Positions 1 through 9,252 are shown, counted from the first letter of the stretch. The stretch: 64,000 nt of DNA from Nitrososphaerota archaeon (GCA_021324115.1 JAJPJS010000025.1:1-64000), one strand, 5' to 3'. Notes: generated from the letters alone by a model not told the origin. Numbers and translations are program-made.

Positions 1-51
1 CTGGACGACGACCCCTTGCCGCTTACCCTGCGGGTGCATCTATAATTCCTT

Positions 52-813
52 TCAGGTAGTGCATGCTTCCTTCCAACTCTGTTCGGCAAGATTCAATATT
101 GACCTGAATTCCGGCTCCCCCGGATTCTTTCTGTATTCAGCCAAGGCCTCAAACATCTTTTTGTTCGTAGCACCTTCCGAAGTGGCGCACTGTCTTCTGC
201 GTATGCACAGGAATTGGAATAGGGATGCCACATTATGCCCCCTTGACCCATACGTCGAACTCCCGAAATCGATCAAAACTGGTCGGTCCTTTTTTACGAT
301 TATATGCTTCGAAGGATTGGAGAGTTCATTATGCCTTATTCCAATTCTGTCCAGAGTCCTGGCCTGCCTGAGAATTTCACACATGATATCCCTTCGATGC
401 AGACTTTCTCCATGATCCAGCCAGACCCCCAGCGGTTTACCTTCTACTTTTTCCATTATAAGCACCTCTTCGCTTGAGGCAAAGAGCTTCGGGCCCAGCA
501 GGCTACCGTTCGCTTCCATCATTACTTTCGCCTCAAAATCAAAATCGCGAACTGGAGAGTCAAGTCTCATAAGTTTAATCGCGGCCACGGTTTCCTTCCA
601 CAGGCACTCTAGCACCACTGAAGTTTTCCCCTTTCCCAATACGTTAACATTGCAAACTTGCGCATCACCGCTCAGTCTGATATGTGAAACGCCCATTTCC
701 GATATTAGTCTTGAACGCTCTTTAGCAGATTCGTAGTCTCCGGATGGGTATACAATCAACCTCCGAACCCTTTCCGCCAATGCATCATTAACAGGTATCC
801 AGTTCTCTTGCAT
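52..813 (-). CDS. COG2112-type predicted Ser/Thr protein kinase
   Basis: A 253-residue kinase-fold protein. A glycine-rich stretch GKGKTS (about residue 61) leads to an AAIKLMR lysine strand; the catalytic loop reads HNELSNPSKH (about 160) and the metal-binding motif is IDFGSS (about 181). This pattern matches the archaeal predicted Ser/Thr kinases of COG2112, a lineage near RIO and Bud32 kinases. The substrate is not known. Its start overlaps the end of the CCA-adding enzyme gene by 26 bp, so the two are probably translated from one message with thpR upstream. That company suggests a role connected to RNA metabolism, which is an inference only. Confidence 0.75.
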   Translation of the reverse strand: MQENWIPVNDALAERVRRLIVYPSGDYESAKERSRLISEMGVSHIRLSGDAQVCNVNVLGKGKTSVVLECLWKETVAAIKLMRLDSPVRDFDFEAKVMMEANGSLLGPKLFASSEEVLIMEKVEGKPLGVWLDHGESLHRRDIMCEILRQARTLDRIGIRHNELSNPSKHIIVKKDRPVLIDFGSSTYGSRGHNVASLFQFLCIRRRQCATSEGATNKKMFEALAEYRKNPGEPEFRSILNLAEQSWKEACTT

Positions 814-2149
814 AACCGAAGAGCCTCCTTATGACAGACCTCGCTACCATATCATCAGATTCTGCAACCCTCCTTCCATCGGCCATTTCCCAGCTTCGCT
901 TTGCCTCTTCAGCCAGTCCTCTTGCGAATCCCGCTCTTGCAACCGGGTCAGCCATGTAGTACTTTATGGCCTCTTTTACAGTTCCAAGCTGGCTTGCCTC
1001 TAACCTTCTTATCCTACCATCTTCCTCAAACCACCAGGATAGGTTTCTGGAACTCTCCAGGAAGCCAGAATGTCCATCTCTCATATAGTAGTATGGGCCT
1101 TCACGCACGGCAAACTTTGATTTCTCCACCCTATCGAGCAGGAAGCCGATATAACATCTTCCCGCGTCTGCTTCGATGCCATGATTCAGAACTCTGTATC
1201 CATCCACACCAAGATGTCTTGCAAGACCGGCCGCGCTCTTGGCAAGCTCTCCCCAGAGAATATCCTCCGCCCTTTCAGAGTACCTGAATGAAATCAACAC
1301 CACGTTTTCCATAAACTGTCTGCGAAGTCTTGAAGGCCTCAAGAGTTTTCTTTCGAATGGGTCGCACCTCGTGCCGCTAAGGACCACACCGGACAGTAAG
1401 ACGAACTCTGCAAGTTTCCGCGTGGATATGGCACGGGCAAGGTTTCTCGAAGTGTCCACTGGATCCAGTATCTGAAATTCCTTTTTTTGTTCACCCAACA
1501 CTTCCGGCTCTACAGAGATGCTTGTCCCGACGTTCCACGACGACGCACCTTTGAGAAGGTCAGGCAGCGTACCATATTTCAGGATCAAGACTTCGCATAC
1601 GTATCCGCTGAATCCCCTTACCTTGATTTCAGCCCCGTAAAGCCCCTGTGTTTTAAGGAATCTCTTGAGCAGTCTTATGTGGAAGCGCTTGCTATCGTCG
1701 AGCCTTTCTCTCATGTACCTTGTATGATATGGCGATCTATCGGCGGCACTCATCCACTGGCCTGCCTGAGTTGAGAGGCAGGGAACCACGTTGACCCTCA
1801 CGCCATTGATATAGCTTTCAAGGTATGGATGCTCCGCGTACCTCACGATTATTCCATAGCCTTTGAGTGCGAGCCTTGCAACCTTGAGGCCTACCGTTTC
1901 AAGGCTGCTCCTTCCGGCTTCTTTGGGGAATACGATGTAAGCATCCACATCCCCCTCGCCTGGCAGCCAGGTATCGTGTGCGTAAGAACCGCCCAGCACA
2001 ACAGAAGCCGTGCGACCCGAAGTTGCTATCGCCCGCTCACATGCGTTGATCAACTTTGATGCAACGTTGTCGACCTTCGTCCTTTCCGCCTCGGTCGGAA
2101 GTACATCCCTTTCGTGGCGCTTGATCCAGTCCTGCAGCGACCTATTCAA
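788..2149 (-). CDS. cca: Archaeal CCA-adding enzyme (tRNA nucleotidyltransferase, class I)
   Basis: A 453-residue class I CCA-adding enzyme, which adds or repairs the 3' CCA of tRNA using CTP and ATP. The nucleotidyltransferase signature GGSYAHDTWLPGEGDVDAYI (about residues 49-68) supplies the metal-binding DVD pair. Length and start (MNRSLQDWIKRHERDVLPT) match archaeal Cca. It lies 3 bp after thpR and overlaps the kinase gene downstream, an operon-like arrangement. The tRNA-Cys and tRNA-Arg genes in this window do not encode CCA, so this enzyme is needed; tRNA-Glu does encode it. Confidence 0.95.
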   Translation of the reverse strand: MNRSLQDWIKRHERDVLPTEAERTKVDNVASKLINACERAIATSGRTASVVLGGSYAHDTWLPGEGDVDAYIVFPKEAGRSSLETVGLKVARLALKGYGIIVRYAEHPYLESYINGVRVNVVPCLSTQAGQWMSAADRSPYHTRYMRERLDDSKRFHIRLLKRFLKTQGLYGAEIKVRGFSGYVCEVLILKYGTLPDLLKGASSWNVGTSISVEPEVLGEQKKEFQILDPVDTSRNLARAISTRKLAEFVLLSGVVLSGTRCDPFERKLLRPSRLRRQFMENVVLISFRYSERAEDILWGELAKSAAGLARHLGVDGYRVLNHGIEADAGRCYIGFLLDRVEKSKFAVREGPYYYMRDGHSGFLESSRNLSWWFEEDGRIRRLEASQLGTVKEAIKYYMADPVARAGFARGLAEEAKRSWEMADGRRVAESDDMVARSVIRRLFGYARELDTC

Positions 2150-2152
2150 TTT

Positions 2153-2707
2153 CTACACCAGGCTGTATGCCCTGACAGTTTCGTACACCGGACCGCTTGG
2201 TAGCAGAACGCTCTTCTTCAACTGGAATTCCCTGTACTGCACAGTTCCAAAATCATCATCTTTGTGCCTGTAAACGGCAGCACTGAGCCTTTCAAAAGCA
2301 TCTCGGCTTCCCCCTTTCACTCTCAATATAGTCAGGTGAGGCACGAACCCCCTTTCCGGCTTTCCCCACTTTGAGAGCACCGCTTCCACTCTCTTCTGCA
2401 AATCGATCGCGTACTCTCCCCCCTCGCTGCACCCCACCCATACTACGTTGATTCTGCGCACCGAGGGAAAAGCGCCAACACCGTAAAGGTGGAGGCTGAA
2501 CTCGTGTTCCTTAACTCCTTCAAGGCTATCGACTATCTCTTTCAAATTGCGCTCGGGCACCTCTCCAATGAATTTCAATGTCATGTGCAGTATGGAGGGA
2601 TCAACCGGTTTGATGTTGGCACCTGACTCTAACAGCTCGTGCTGCACATCCTTCACCCTTCTTTTCACCTCATCGTTTACAACGTCCAACGCTACGAACA
2701 GTCTCAT
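2153..2707 (-). CDS. thpR: RNA 2',3'-cyclic phosphodiesterase (ThpR/LigT family)
   Basis: A 184-residue member of the 2H phosphoesterase family. It opens MRLFVALDV and has both HxT/S motifs, HMTL (about residue 41) and HLTI (about 124), which supply the two catalytic histidines. Family members open 2',3'-cyclic phosphates on RNA and can ligate tRNA halves in vitro. It is the first gene of a thpR-cca-kinase unit on this strand, so a role in tRNA end or splicing metabolism is likely. Length is normal for the family. Confidence 0.93.
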   Translation of the reverse strand: MRLFVALDVVNDEVKRRVKDVQHELLESGANIKPVDPSILHMTLKFIGEVPERNLKEIVDSLEGVKEHEFSLHLYGVGAFPSVRRINVVWVGCSEGGEYAIDLQKRVEAVLSKWGKPERGFVPHLTILRVKGGSRDAFERLSAAVYRHKDDDFGTVQYREFQLKKSVLLPSGPVYETVRAYSLV

Positions 2708-2797
2708 TGGTCATGTTTGTCCCAAGAATCTTGAATAGATATACATGACGGTAGAGCAAGGATTATCACTCCTTAAAACGCACCCCGGCTGAAAGAC

Positions 2798-3385
2798 GTG
2801 CGGCGGGCGAGCGGATGTGAGCGTAAAACGTCGTCTGACAGATTGATAATTTGTGTCACTGGCATGCCGGGAGCAGGGAAGACAACCGCCTACGGCCACC
2901 TCGGAAGCCTAGGCTTTGTTCCTGTGAGCATGGGCGATGTAGTCAGAGAAGAGGCCAGAAGGAGAGGCTATTCACTCGATGCCGCCGGGCAAAGAACTGT
3001 CCAGAAGCTTCTCAGGGATGAAGGCGGTCCTGCCGCCATCGCGGAACTCTGTGCCCGTCAGATTAGGGAAAGAAATCTAAGGCTTGTGGTCGTGGATGGA
3101 GTGAGGTCTCTAAACGAAATATCCAGATTCGTGCAAGTAGGTAACGTGAAAATACTATGTGTTCATGCTTCACCCAGCAGGAGATTTGAATACCTGCGTA
3201 AGAGGGGAAGGAATGACGACCCTGTTTCAAGGGAGGAATTCGATACAAGGGATGCGACAGAACTGAAGCTTGGTGTAGGGGAAGTGATAGCCATGGCAGA
3301 CAGGATGGTTGAAAACGAAAATCTTACGATTGAAGAGCTTCAATCCGCGGTGGAAAGGATAGCCAGAAGCTGGATTGAAGGTTAG
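2798..3385 (+). CDS. UPF0200 family P-loop kinase (dephospho-CoA kinase-like)
   Basis: A 195-residue nucleotide kinase-like protein. The Walker A motif GMPGAGKTT (about residues 22-30) is followed by a lid-type region RKRGRNDDP. The pattern is that of the archaeal UPF0200 family, annotated as dephospho-CoA kinase-like or as an uncharacterised AAA family ATPase. A GTG start at 2798 lies about 25 bp after CTTAAAAC (2772-2779), fitting a leaderless message; a TTG at 2843 would give the shorter N-terminus more usual in the family. The UPF0201 gene follows 18 bp downstream. True substrate unknown. Confidence 0.8.
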   Translation: MRRASGCERKTSSDRLIICVTGMPGAGKTTAYGHLGSLGFVPVSMGDVVREEARRRGYSLDAAGQRTVQKLLRDEGGPAAIAELCARQIRERNLRLVVVDGVRSLNEISRFVQVGNVKILCVHASPSRRFEYLRKRGRNDDPVSREEFDTRDATELKLGVGEVIAMADRMVENENLTIEELQSAVERIARSWIEG

Positions 3386-3403
3386 TTTTCAGGTGAAGAG
3401 GTC

Positions 3404-3793
3404 TTGAAAGTGGATATTGTTGCCTGGGCGACGCTGAGCCCTTCCGAAGACCCTTCAAGAGTTCTCCTGGCTCTCCGGGGCATACTCTATCCCGGTGATA
3501 GAGCGGAGACTGCGACAGAGGAAAATCGTGTAGTACTGAGGGCGAGTGGTGTATCCAGCCTTCGAAAGATAAAGGAAGCTGCTGCATCCAGGCGGGTGAG
3601 AAGTGTGCTGAAGAGGCTTCTGTTATCACAGATGGGAAAGGCGCGTTTCGAACTCCTCCTCAACAGGCAGGCACTAACAAGGGGGATAATCTCGTTCTGT
3701 GAGACGGACTCGGAGTCGCCACTGGGAGCAGTACACCTGGAGATGATCACGGACGATCCACGAAGCCTCATAGGCTATCTGGCGCCGGTTTAG
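3404..3793 (+). CDS. UPF0201 family protein
   Basis: A 129-residue protein with the hallmarks of archaeal UPF0201: a start of the form (V)xAxLxPSEDPxRVxxAL, a central LLLNRQALTRGIISF and a C-terminal SPLGAVHLEM..DDPRSLIGYLAP. The family fold is related to ribosomal L5-like and exosome-associated RNA-binding proteins, but no function is established. It starts with TTG 18 bp after the UPF0200 gene. In some archaea the two families are annotated as one fused protein, so the adjacency supports a shared role. Confidence 0.8.
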   Translation: MKVDIVAWATLSPSEDPSRVLLALRGILYPGDRAETATEENRVVLRASGVSSLRKIKEAAASRRVRSVLKRLLLSQMGKARFELLLNRQALTRGIISFCETDSESPLGAVHLEMITDDPRSLIGYLAPV

Positions 3794-3831
3794 TCTGAAT
3801 CAAAATCGTTCTCCGGTCGTGATCCAAAGGA

Positions 3832-4743
3832 CTACCGTGGAAGTGGAACATCAAACTGCATGAGATCCTCTGCAACGACCGAATCCGGGTGTATCTTTTT
3901 TGCCTGTTCAAGAAGTATCGTTGCATCAGCGACCCTTTGACTTATGTGTGTCATCAAAAGTGTTTTCACACCCGCCCTTTCGGCCAGCATAGCGGATTCT
4001 GAGGCAGTCGAGTGCCCAAACTGCCTTGCCTCCGTTGCATATTCATCTGAAAATGTGGTGTCGAAAGCTAGAAGGTCCACCCCTTTGAAGAATGTGACCA
4101 GCCTTCGCGCTGGCCTCGTATCCCCCGAATATCCGAAGCTTCTTCCCCTACGAGGCGGACCCATCACCATTTCGGGGGTTATCCTACTCCCTCCCACTTC
4201 CACGGCCCTGCCATTCTGCAACTTTCTGAAAATCGGGCCGGGCGAAATACCAAGAGCGACCGCCCTGTCGGGGAAGAACTTCCCCGGCCTCCTGTCTTCA
4301 TCCAATCTGTAACCGTAACATTCACCCGGGTGCTCGGTTCTTATTGCTCTCACCCTGTATCCGGCTCCCCTGTGGACCAGGCCATCCTTGGCGTGTACGA
4401 ATTCCACCGTGAATGTCAGCTTTGTGCCCAGAATTCTGAAAACTTCCACGATCAGCTTCTTGAGCCTGTCGGGACCCACTATCCTGACCGGTGACCTCCT
4501 GTCATGCATGGACATGCTCATGAGAAGCCCGAACAGCCCGAGTGTATGGTCGCCATGAATGTGTGAGATGAATATAACATCAGGTTCGAACCTGGAAAGC
4601 CTGGCAACCGTCATTTGGCGCTGTGTTCCCTCTCCACAATCGAACAGGAGGAGTTCCCCTTCCCTTTCAAGTGCTATAGAGCTCACCCCCCTGCTACGTG
4701 TGGGAAGCGCCGCCGAGCTGCCCAGAACCGTTACACGGAACAC
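3832..4743 (-). CDS. rnz: Ribonuclease Z (tRNA 3' endonuclease)
   Basis: A 303-residue metallo-beta-lactamase-fold nuclease. The signature SHIHGDHTLGLFGLL (about residues 60-74) provides the zinc ligands, with further ligands in GYSGDT (about 203) and in THIS (about 269). RNase Z cuts tRNA precursors directly 3' of the discriminator base, before CCA addition. It is the last gene of an apparent prs-trmG10-rnz unit, 6 bp after trmG10. Length and the N-terminus MFRVTVLGSSAALPTRSRG are typical of the archaeal short form. Confidence 0.95.
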   Translation of the reverse strand: MFRVTVLGSSAALPTRSRGVSSIALEREGELLLFDCGEGTQRQMTVARLSRFEPDVIFISHIHGDHTLGLFGLLMSMSMHDRRSPVRIVGPDRLKKLIVEVFRILGTKLTFTVEFVHAKDGLVHRGAGYRVRAIRTEHPGECYGYRLDEDRRPGKFFPDRAVALGISPGPIFRKLQNGRAVEVGGSRITPEMVMGPPRRGRSFGYSGDTRPARRLVTFFKGVDLLAFDTTFSDEYATEARQFGHSTASESAMLAERAGVKTLLMTHISQRVADATILLEQAKKIHPDSVVAEDLMQFDVPLPR

Positions 4744-4749
4744 GTCTTT

Positions 4750-5751
4750 TCAGCGCCTCCTGTACACGGATAACCTTCTGGTCAGGGACCTGTGCACGTA
4801 TAAATCATATACGGAGATCTGCTCGAGTCCGCCCACTTCTCCTGGCCGGTCTTTTCCTGATGTCATGATGACTATGCAACCCCCCTTTTTCAGAAGGCTC
4901 AAAGCCTGCTCCAATACAGCCCTGGCCAAATACGGGGACCTCCCACCAACGAGAGCACTTGCCCTCCCATAAGGGATGTCCGTTGCCATTCCACTTACCT
5001 CCCTTAGAGGCATGTATCTTGCATCGCCAAGTATTTCGTGATGGTTTTCGGCGGCATAAGCTTTGAGATTGCGAGTGAATCCAAAAACCATCTTCTTTGA
5101 TACATCCATCCCTATCGTCTCGATACCCATATCAGCAGCTTCGAGCAGCAGACTGCCTGTCCCCGCGCAAGGGTCCAGGAATAATCCTCCCTTTCGAACC
5201 CTTGAAAGGTTGACCATCAGACGGGAAAATTTGGGAAATATAGCCACGGGATGGAAGAAGGGTCTTGCCCGGGGCCTCCTTTCCTTCCATCTGCCGCGGA
5301 ATCTGCGCTCCAATATGCCGCACAGAAAGGCCTCTCCATACCTTATGATTCTGAACACCTTTTCAGGATCATGCAGGCTCACGGAGCTTCCCTTAGCCAT
5401 CTTCAGTATATTTCTACCCATCTCAGCATCAATCTTCCTCTTATCGTCAGGCCTAAACCCCTCGGAATCCACCTTGAACCTCCTACCCGAAAACTCAGCG
5501 GCAATTTTTTCCTGGTCAAGTTCGGTAAACCCTGTCACAATATCCAAAACCCGTCCGGCCTCTGAAATGAAGGCGAGACGTGAAATGACCTCGTCGTAGC
5601 TGGCATAGGCGTCGAACAGCACTATCTTTCCTTCCACCTGAAGCTTCTGGTCGAAATCGCACGATTCAAGCACTGCACTCACCTCATCGATAGATAGACG
5701 AACATCGGGTCCGGAAACAACGGCGTAGCACCGCATGCGCGAGTAGCCCAT
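4750..5751 (-). CDS. tRNA (guanine(10)-N2)-methyltransferase, Trm-G10 type
   Basis: A 333-residue protein with an N-terminal THUMP-type RNA-binding region and a C-terminal Rossmann methyltransferase domain. The SAM-binding motif is FLDPCAGTGSLLLEAADMG (about 190-208), and the catalytic tetrapeptide region reads TDIPYGR (about 257), a variant of the usual DPPYG with Ile in place of the first Pro. A FFHPVAIFPKFSR segment precedes motif I as in archaeal TrmG10. The enzyme would methylate G10 of tRNA. It sits 17 bp after prs and 6 bp before rnz. Confidence 0.85.
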   Translation of the reverse strand: MGYSRMRCYAVVSGPDVRLSIDEVSAVLESCDFDQKLQVEGKIVLFDAYASYDEVISRLAFISEAGRVLDIVTGFTELDQEKIAAEFSGRRFKVDSEGFRPDDKRKIDAEMGRNILKMAKGSSVSLHDPEKVFRIIRYGEAFLCGILERRFRGRWKERRPRARPFFHPVAIFPKFSRLMVNLSRVRKGGLFLDPCAGTGSLLLEAADMGIETIGMDVSKKMVFGFTRNLKAYAAENHHEILGDARYMPLREVSGMATDIPYGRASALVGGRSPYLARAVLEQALSLLKKGGCIVIMTSGKDRPGEVGGLEQISVYDLYVHRSLTRRLSVYRRR

Positions 5752-5768
5752 GCGAATATTCAGCTCGT

Positions 5769-6656
5769 TCAGAGCCTCTTGATGAATTCACTCACAGTAC
5801 GTGCTACACTCACTGTGCTGTACTGGCTGGGGACAGTATCGGTCGCTATGAACTCCTGTACGCCTGCCGCCGTCATCCTTTCCATTGCACCATCAGCCAG
5901 CAGTGCGTGGGTGCACGCCACAATTACCTTCGACACTCCCCTGCTTTTGAGTATAGCCGACGCCTTCGCGATCGTTCCCCCCGTCGATACCAGGTCGTCC
6001 AGTATTATGGCGGTCCTTCCGTCCAGCCTCCCCTTATCCGCAAGGTCGGATATTACTTCACCGGTTGACCTGTCTCTGGATTTTTGAAGCACCAAATAAT
6101 CTGTTTCGAGCTGGGTTGCCAGTGTTTCGACCCTTATTCGGGCTCCCTCGTCGGGTGCCACGACGACGCAGCGGTTTCCTTCGAGCTTTTGCTTCAGGTG
6201 GTCGGCAAGCAGCGGTACAGCTGAAAGACTGTTTGCTGGAATCGTGAAGTACCCCAGCCCTTCGACATTGTGGATGTCGATTGTGACAAGTCTCACCACA
6301 CCCGCGGATTCGAGCATCTTCGCCACGAATCTTATGCTTACGCTTTCCCCGGGCATGTATTCCCTGTGCTGCCTTGCGTATGCCAGGTACGGTACAACCG
6401 CAACCACTTTGGAGCCCAGTTCCCTCAGCTTATCAGATATCAGGCAGAGCTGCATCAGATTTCTGTCCTGGGGCGGGCAGGTTGACTGCACCACGACCGA
6501 ATACTTGGGGACCCACTGTTCCGGAATTCTTATGTAACTTTCTCCATCCGGAAAGAGTTTTGATTCACACATGAGATGTCTGGCTCTCAACTCCTCGGAA
6601 ATCTTAAGTGAAAGGTCAGGTGACGATGGACCGCCCACGACCCAGAAATCGTCCAA
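5769..6656 (-). CDS. prs: Ribose-phosphate pyrophosphokinase (PRPP synthase)
   Basis: A 295-residue PRPP synthase, which transfers pyrophosphate from ATP to ribose 5-phosphate for nucleotide, histidine and tryptophan synthesis. Seen in it: an N-terminal LFPDGESYIRI, the flexible-loop and His region (YLAYARQHREYMPGES), the divalent-metal segment VTIDIHN and the PRPP-binding loop AIILDDLVSTGGTIAKA (about 216-232). Archaeal-type length. It is the first gene of a unit with trmG10 and rnz. The ATG at 6656 is followed by DDFWVVGGPSSPDLSLKI, a normal start. Confidence 0.95.
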   Translation of the reverse strand: MDDFWVVGGPSSPDLSLKISEELRARHLMCESKLFPDGESYIRIPEQWVPKYSVVVQSTCPPQDRNLMQLCLISDKLRELGSKVVAVVPYLAYARQHREYMPGESVSIRFVAKMLESAGVVRLVTIDIHNVEGLGYFTIPANSLSAVPLLADHLKQKLEGNRCVVVAPDEGARIRVETLATQLETDYLVLQKSRDRSTGEVISDLADKGRLDGRTAIILDDLVSTGGTIAKASAILKSRGVSKVIVACTHALLADGAMERMTAAGVQEFIATDTVPSQYSTVSVARTVSEFIKRL

Positions 6657-6825
6657 CTCTGACCGGGTCTGAGGTCTTTTTGGTAGCTATTTTAACTGAT
6701 TGCGACGTATGATATTCTGCATATGGGGTTCGAATAGGGTCCATGGACGAGTCTGCATTGTACGTTCATCGGACGAATTCTGCGATGATTGAAGCACAGT
6801 CTTTAAAAGGACATCAAAGAAAGGC

Positions 6826-7044
6826 TTGGTTATGTCATCGCAAACTTGCCCCGAATGCGGCGGCGCGATGTCATATGACCTGTCCACTAAGCATTTCACC
6901 TGCAAGAAGTGCGGATTGTACGTCACTAGAGAGCAGCTTTACGATATCAAGATGAAGGTCAGAGAAAGGACTCCAGACGACAAAAGAAAGCGTAGGCAGA
7001 TGCAGGACGACTACCTCGAGTGGTGGCTGTCCTCCAAGCACTGA
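6826..7044 (+). CDS. Small zinc-ribbon protein
   Basis: A 72-residue protein, or 70 from the ATG at 6832. One zinc ribbon, CPECGGAMSYDLSTKHFTCKKC (spread over residues 8-29), is followed by a basic, charged C-terminal half. The ribbon resembles those of transcription-related proteins but nothing more can be assigned. A TTTAAAAG element (about 6801-6808) lies about 25 bp upstream, fitting a leaderless transcript. Its 3' end overlaps the convergent CinA-like gene by 34 bp. Confidence 0.7.
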   Translation: MVMSSQTCPECGGAMSYDLSTKHFTCKKCGLYVTREQLYDIKMKVRERTPDDKRKRRQMQDDYLEWWLSSKH

Positions 7045-7880
7045 TCGGCAGGTGTGCCGGTCTTTGTGGACCGGATTAGCCTGAAGCTTGCCCCCTGATT
7101 TTTGAGCCAATCTGTGATCACCTTTGCAGCATTTTCAGTCTTCGAGATGGCACCCTTCCCCCTTCCGGTTACCTGAACTACCACTCTGCTTATTCTCTTC
7201 GTGCTGGCGGGATGTGACTTGATGTAAAAGTCAGGGAAGCCTCGCGCAGTGGATTCCAGCAGGGGAGCCATGGCCGCCTCGGGTACACCTTTTACTACAA
7301 TATCAACCGTGTACGCGCCCGCAGGTGTGCCCGTCATCATGGGGGCGACGCTCTGATTGAATATGGCCTTCATCTCTGCGGGCACTCCGGGCAGGCAAAC
7401 CACATTCGTTTTATCGACGAGGGCCAGGACGCCGGGGGCGGTGCCAACCGGGTTTGGCAGCGGTTCGGAGCCTGCGGGTATGGTAGCCATTTTTTCACGT
7501 GCCTTCAGGACCTCCTTCGTTGCGGGATACTTCGAACGTGTAAGATGAGCGCGTCTACGGACAGATTCTTTTACGTAACTCAGCGCCTTGTCTGAAAGGG
7601 ACAGCCGAGCACCCATTGCTTCTGCCAGCCCCTGCAGTGTCTTGTCGTCATAGGTTGGCCCAAGACCTCCCGTGACTATCAGCCAGTCGGCCCTTCTTGC
7701 CAGGGTTTCTTTTATGGCCCTGCTTATCTCGTTCACATCGTCGCCCACCACCGTGATTCTCTTTGTGGTGCCCCCAAGTTCGTAAACCCGTTTGCAGACG
7801 AAGTTCGAATTCGAATCCAGTGTCCTGCCAAACAATAGCTCATTTCCGACACACAGGACCTCCACCGAGAACGAGTTCAA
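7011..7880 (-). CDS. CinA/MoaB-like molybdopterin-binding domain protein (COG1058)
   Basis: A 289-residue protein with an N-terminal MoaB/Mog-type fold: the start VEVLCVGNELLFGRTLDSNS and the TGGLGPTYDDKT loop (about 71-82) are the classic signature of COG1058, often annotated as nicotinamide mononucleotide deamidase-related or competence-damage-like. The mid-section has LPGVPAEMKAIF (about 164), also typical. The C-terminal NMN amidase domain of bacterial CinA is absent, as in other archaeal members. It appears to start at TTG 7880. Whether it works on a molybdopterin or NMN-type substrate is unknown. Confidence 0.8.
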   Translation of the reverse strand: MNSFSVEVLCVGNELLFGRTLDSNSNFVCKRVYELGGTTKRITVVGDDVNEISRAIKETLARRADWLIVTGGLGPTYDDKTLQGLAEAMGARLSLSDKALSYVKESVRRRAHLTRSKYPATKEVLKAREKMATIPAGSEPLPNPVGTAPGVLALVDKTNVVCLPGVPAEMKAIFNQSVAPMMTGTPAGAYTVDIVVKGVPEAAMAPLLESTARGFPDFYIKSHPASTKRISRVVVQVTGRGKGAISKTENAAKVITDWLKNQGASFRLIRSTKTGTPADQCLEDSHHSR

Positions 7881-8135
7881 TAGGATGACACCTCAGTGCC
7901 CCGGTCTTCAGCTGGTCCCAGGCCGATCGTAACTTTTTGATGGAAGGCTGCGAATCCCTTAAGCCCTTTTTCGAAGCACGGCCATTGGTACGATGTTGTC
8001 GTGGATTCATTCTGGTTCAAACAGGTCATTCTCTACAGCCCGTTACTTGGGAGTCAAATATACTTTGGCAATTGCACGAAGGAAACAAAGGCTGCGACGA
8101 CGTGTTTGTATATACGTCAGACAGGTAGGTTGCTC

Positions 8136-8894
8136 GTGTACAGTATATTTATCGTCGGTACCGCGGGCTGTGGCAAGAGTCTTCTGACCCACACGATGAA
8201 GGACTGGTTTATTTCGAAGTCTTCCAGCGTGATTACGGTAAATCTCGACCCGGGCGCGGAATCGCTGCCCTACCAGCCGGACGTCGATATCAGACTCTAT
8301 GTCGATATACATCAGCTCATGGAGAAGTATCAGCTAGGACCGAACGGCGCCCTTGTACTGGCCGCCGATATGATCGCCACCAGGGTAGAAGAACTTCAGA
8401 ACGACATAGATTCTTATTCACCAGATTATGTGATATTTGACACGCCAGGCCAGATTGAACTTTTCGCCTACAGGCCGAGTGGTGAATTTCTCACCAGGCA
8501 GCTTGAATCTGAAGAAAAGGCGATGTTGTATGTCTACGACGCATGGTTGTGCACGAACCCCCAGAACTTCCTTTCGCTGAGCCTCCTTGCTTCTTCCGTA
8601 AAGCTGCGACTGAAGTTGCCATTCCTTCCCGTGATGAATAAAGTGGACCTGGCCCCAGGCGAAGCGAAAAATGTGATCAGATGGTCGAAGGAGCCTGAAA
8701 CTCTCGTGGATGATATTTCAGAAACGGCAAGGGGGGAAGATCACACGCTCTATTCATCACTGGCGCAGGCACTTGTCGAAAACGAATTCATCGAAGGTCT
8801 GATACCGGTTTCCGCCTCCACCGCGGAAGGGATGGAGGACCTCTCTGGTGCACTCACCATGTTGTTCAGGGGAGGGGAGGAGTCCGATGAATGA
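8136..8894 (+). CDS. GPN-loop GTPase
   Basis: A GPN-loop GTPase of about 252 residues. The P-loop GTAGCGKS, the NLDPGAE switch, the diagnostic GPNGA insertion, the DTPGQIEL Walker B region and the NKVD base-recognition motif appear in order. The family dimerises through the GPN loop; eukaryotic relatives help RNA polymerase II assembly. The open frame extends to 8001, but the extra N-terminus lacks family sequence. A TATA-like TTTGTATATA (about 8104-8113) lies 25 bp before TTG 8130 / GTG 8136, so a leaderless start at 8130 or 8136 is preferred. Confidence 0.9.
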   Translation: MYSIFIVGTAGCGKSLLTHTMKDWFISKSSSVITVNLDPGAESLPYQPDVDIRLYVDIHQLMEKYQLGPNGALVLAADMIATRVEELQNDIDSYSPDYVIFDTPGQIELFAYRPSGEFLTRQLESEEKAMLYVYDAWLCTNPQNFLSLSLLASSVKLRLKLPFLPVMNKVDLAPGEAKNVIRWSKEPETLVDDISETARGEDHTLYSSLAQALVENEFIEGLIPVSASTAEGMEDLSGALTMLFRGGEESDE

Positions 8895-8937
8895 CCCCTA
8901 GTATTATACTTAAAACTGTCTCCGTCCTCGGTGGTTG

Positions 8938-9252
8938 ATGCGGTTGAATAACTATTCCTCTGGTAGAAATGCAGAATACATGATAAAAAAGATCCTGCTT
9001 TCAAGGGGGTACGTGCACATCGTGCGCAGCGCAGGTTCTCATACGCCGATTGATCTCATGGCAAGTAACGGCAGAAGGCTTCTTGCCATACAGGTAAAAA
9101 AAGGAAGGTACATTTCTGCCGAGGAAAAGGGTCTACTAATACAGTGGGCAAGGGCATTCAAGGCCAGCCCCGTCCTGGCAAGAAAGGAGGATGGAAGGTG
9201 GGTCTTTCACCAGCTCATGGGTCGCACAGCCCACAAACAGATACAGATATGA
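8938..9252 (+). CDS. Hjc-like Holliday junction resolvase
   Basis: A 104-residue PD-(D/E)XK nuclease of the archaeal Hjc type. GRNAEYMIKKIL supplies the N-terminal Glu, RSAGSHTPIDLMA the central Asp, and LLAIQVKKG the (E/Q)xK motif; the position usually held by Glu reads Gln here. Hjc resolves four-way DNA junctions as a dimer. A TTATACTTAAA promoter element (about 8905-8915) lies upstream. The gene follows the GPN GTPase. Length is slightly below the usual 120-140, with a shortened C-terminus. Confidence 0.8.
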   Translation: MRLNNYSSGRNAEYMIKKILLSRGYVHIVRSAGSHTPIDLMASNGRRLLAIQVKKGRYISAEEKGLLIQWARAFKASPVLARKEDGRWVFHQLMGRTAHKQIQI

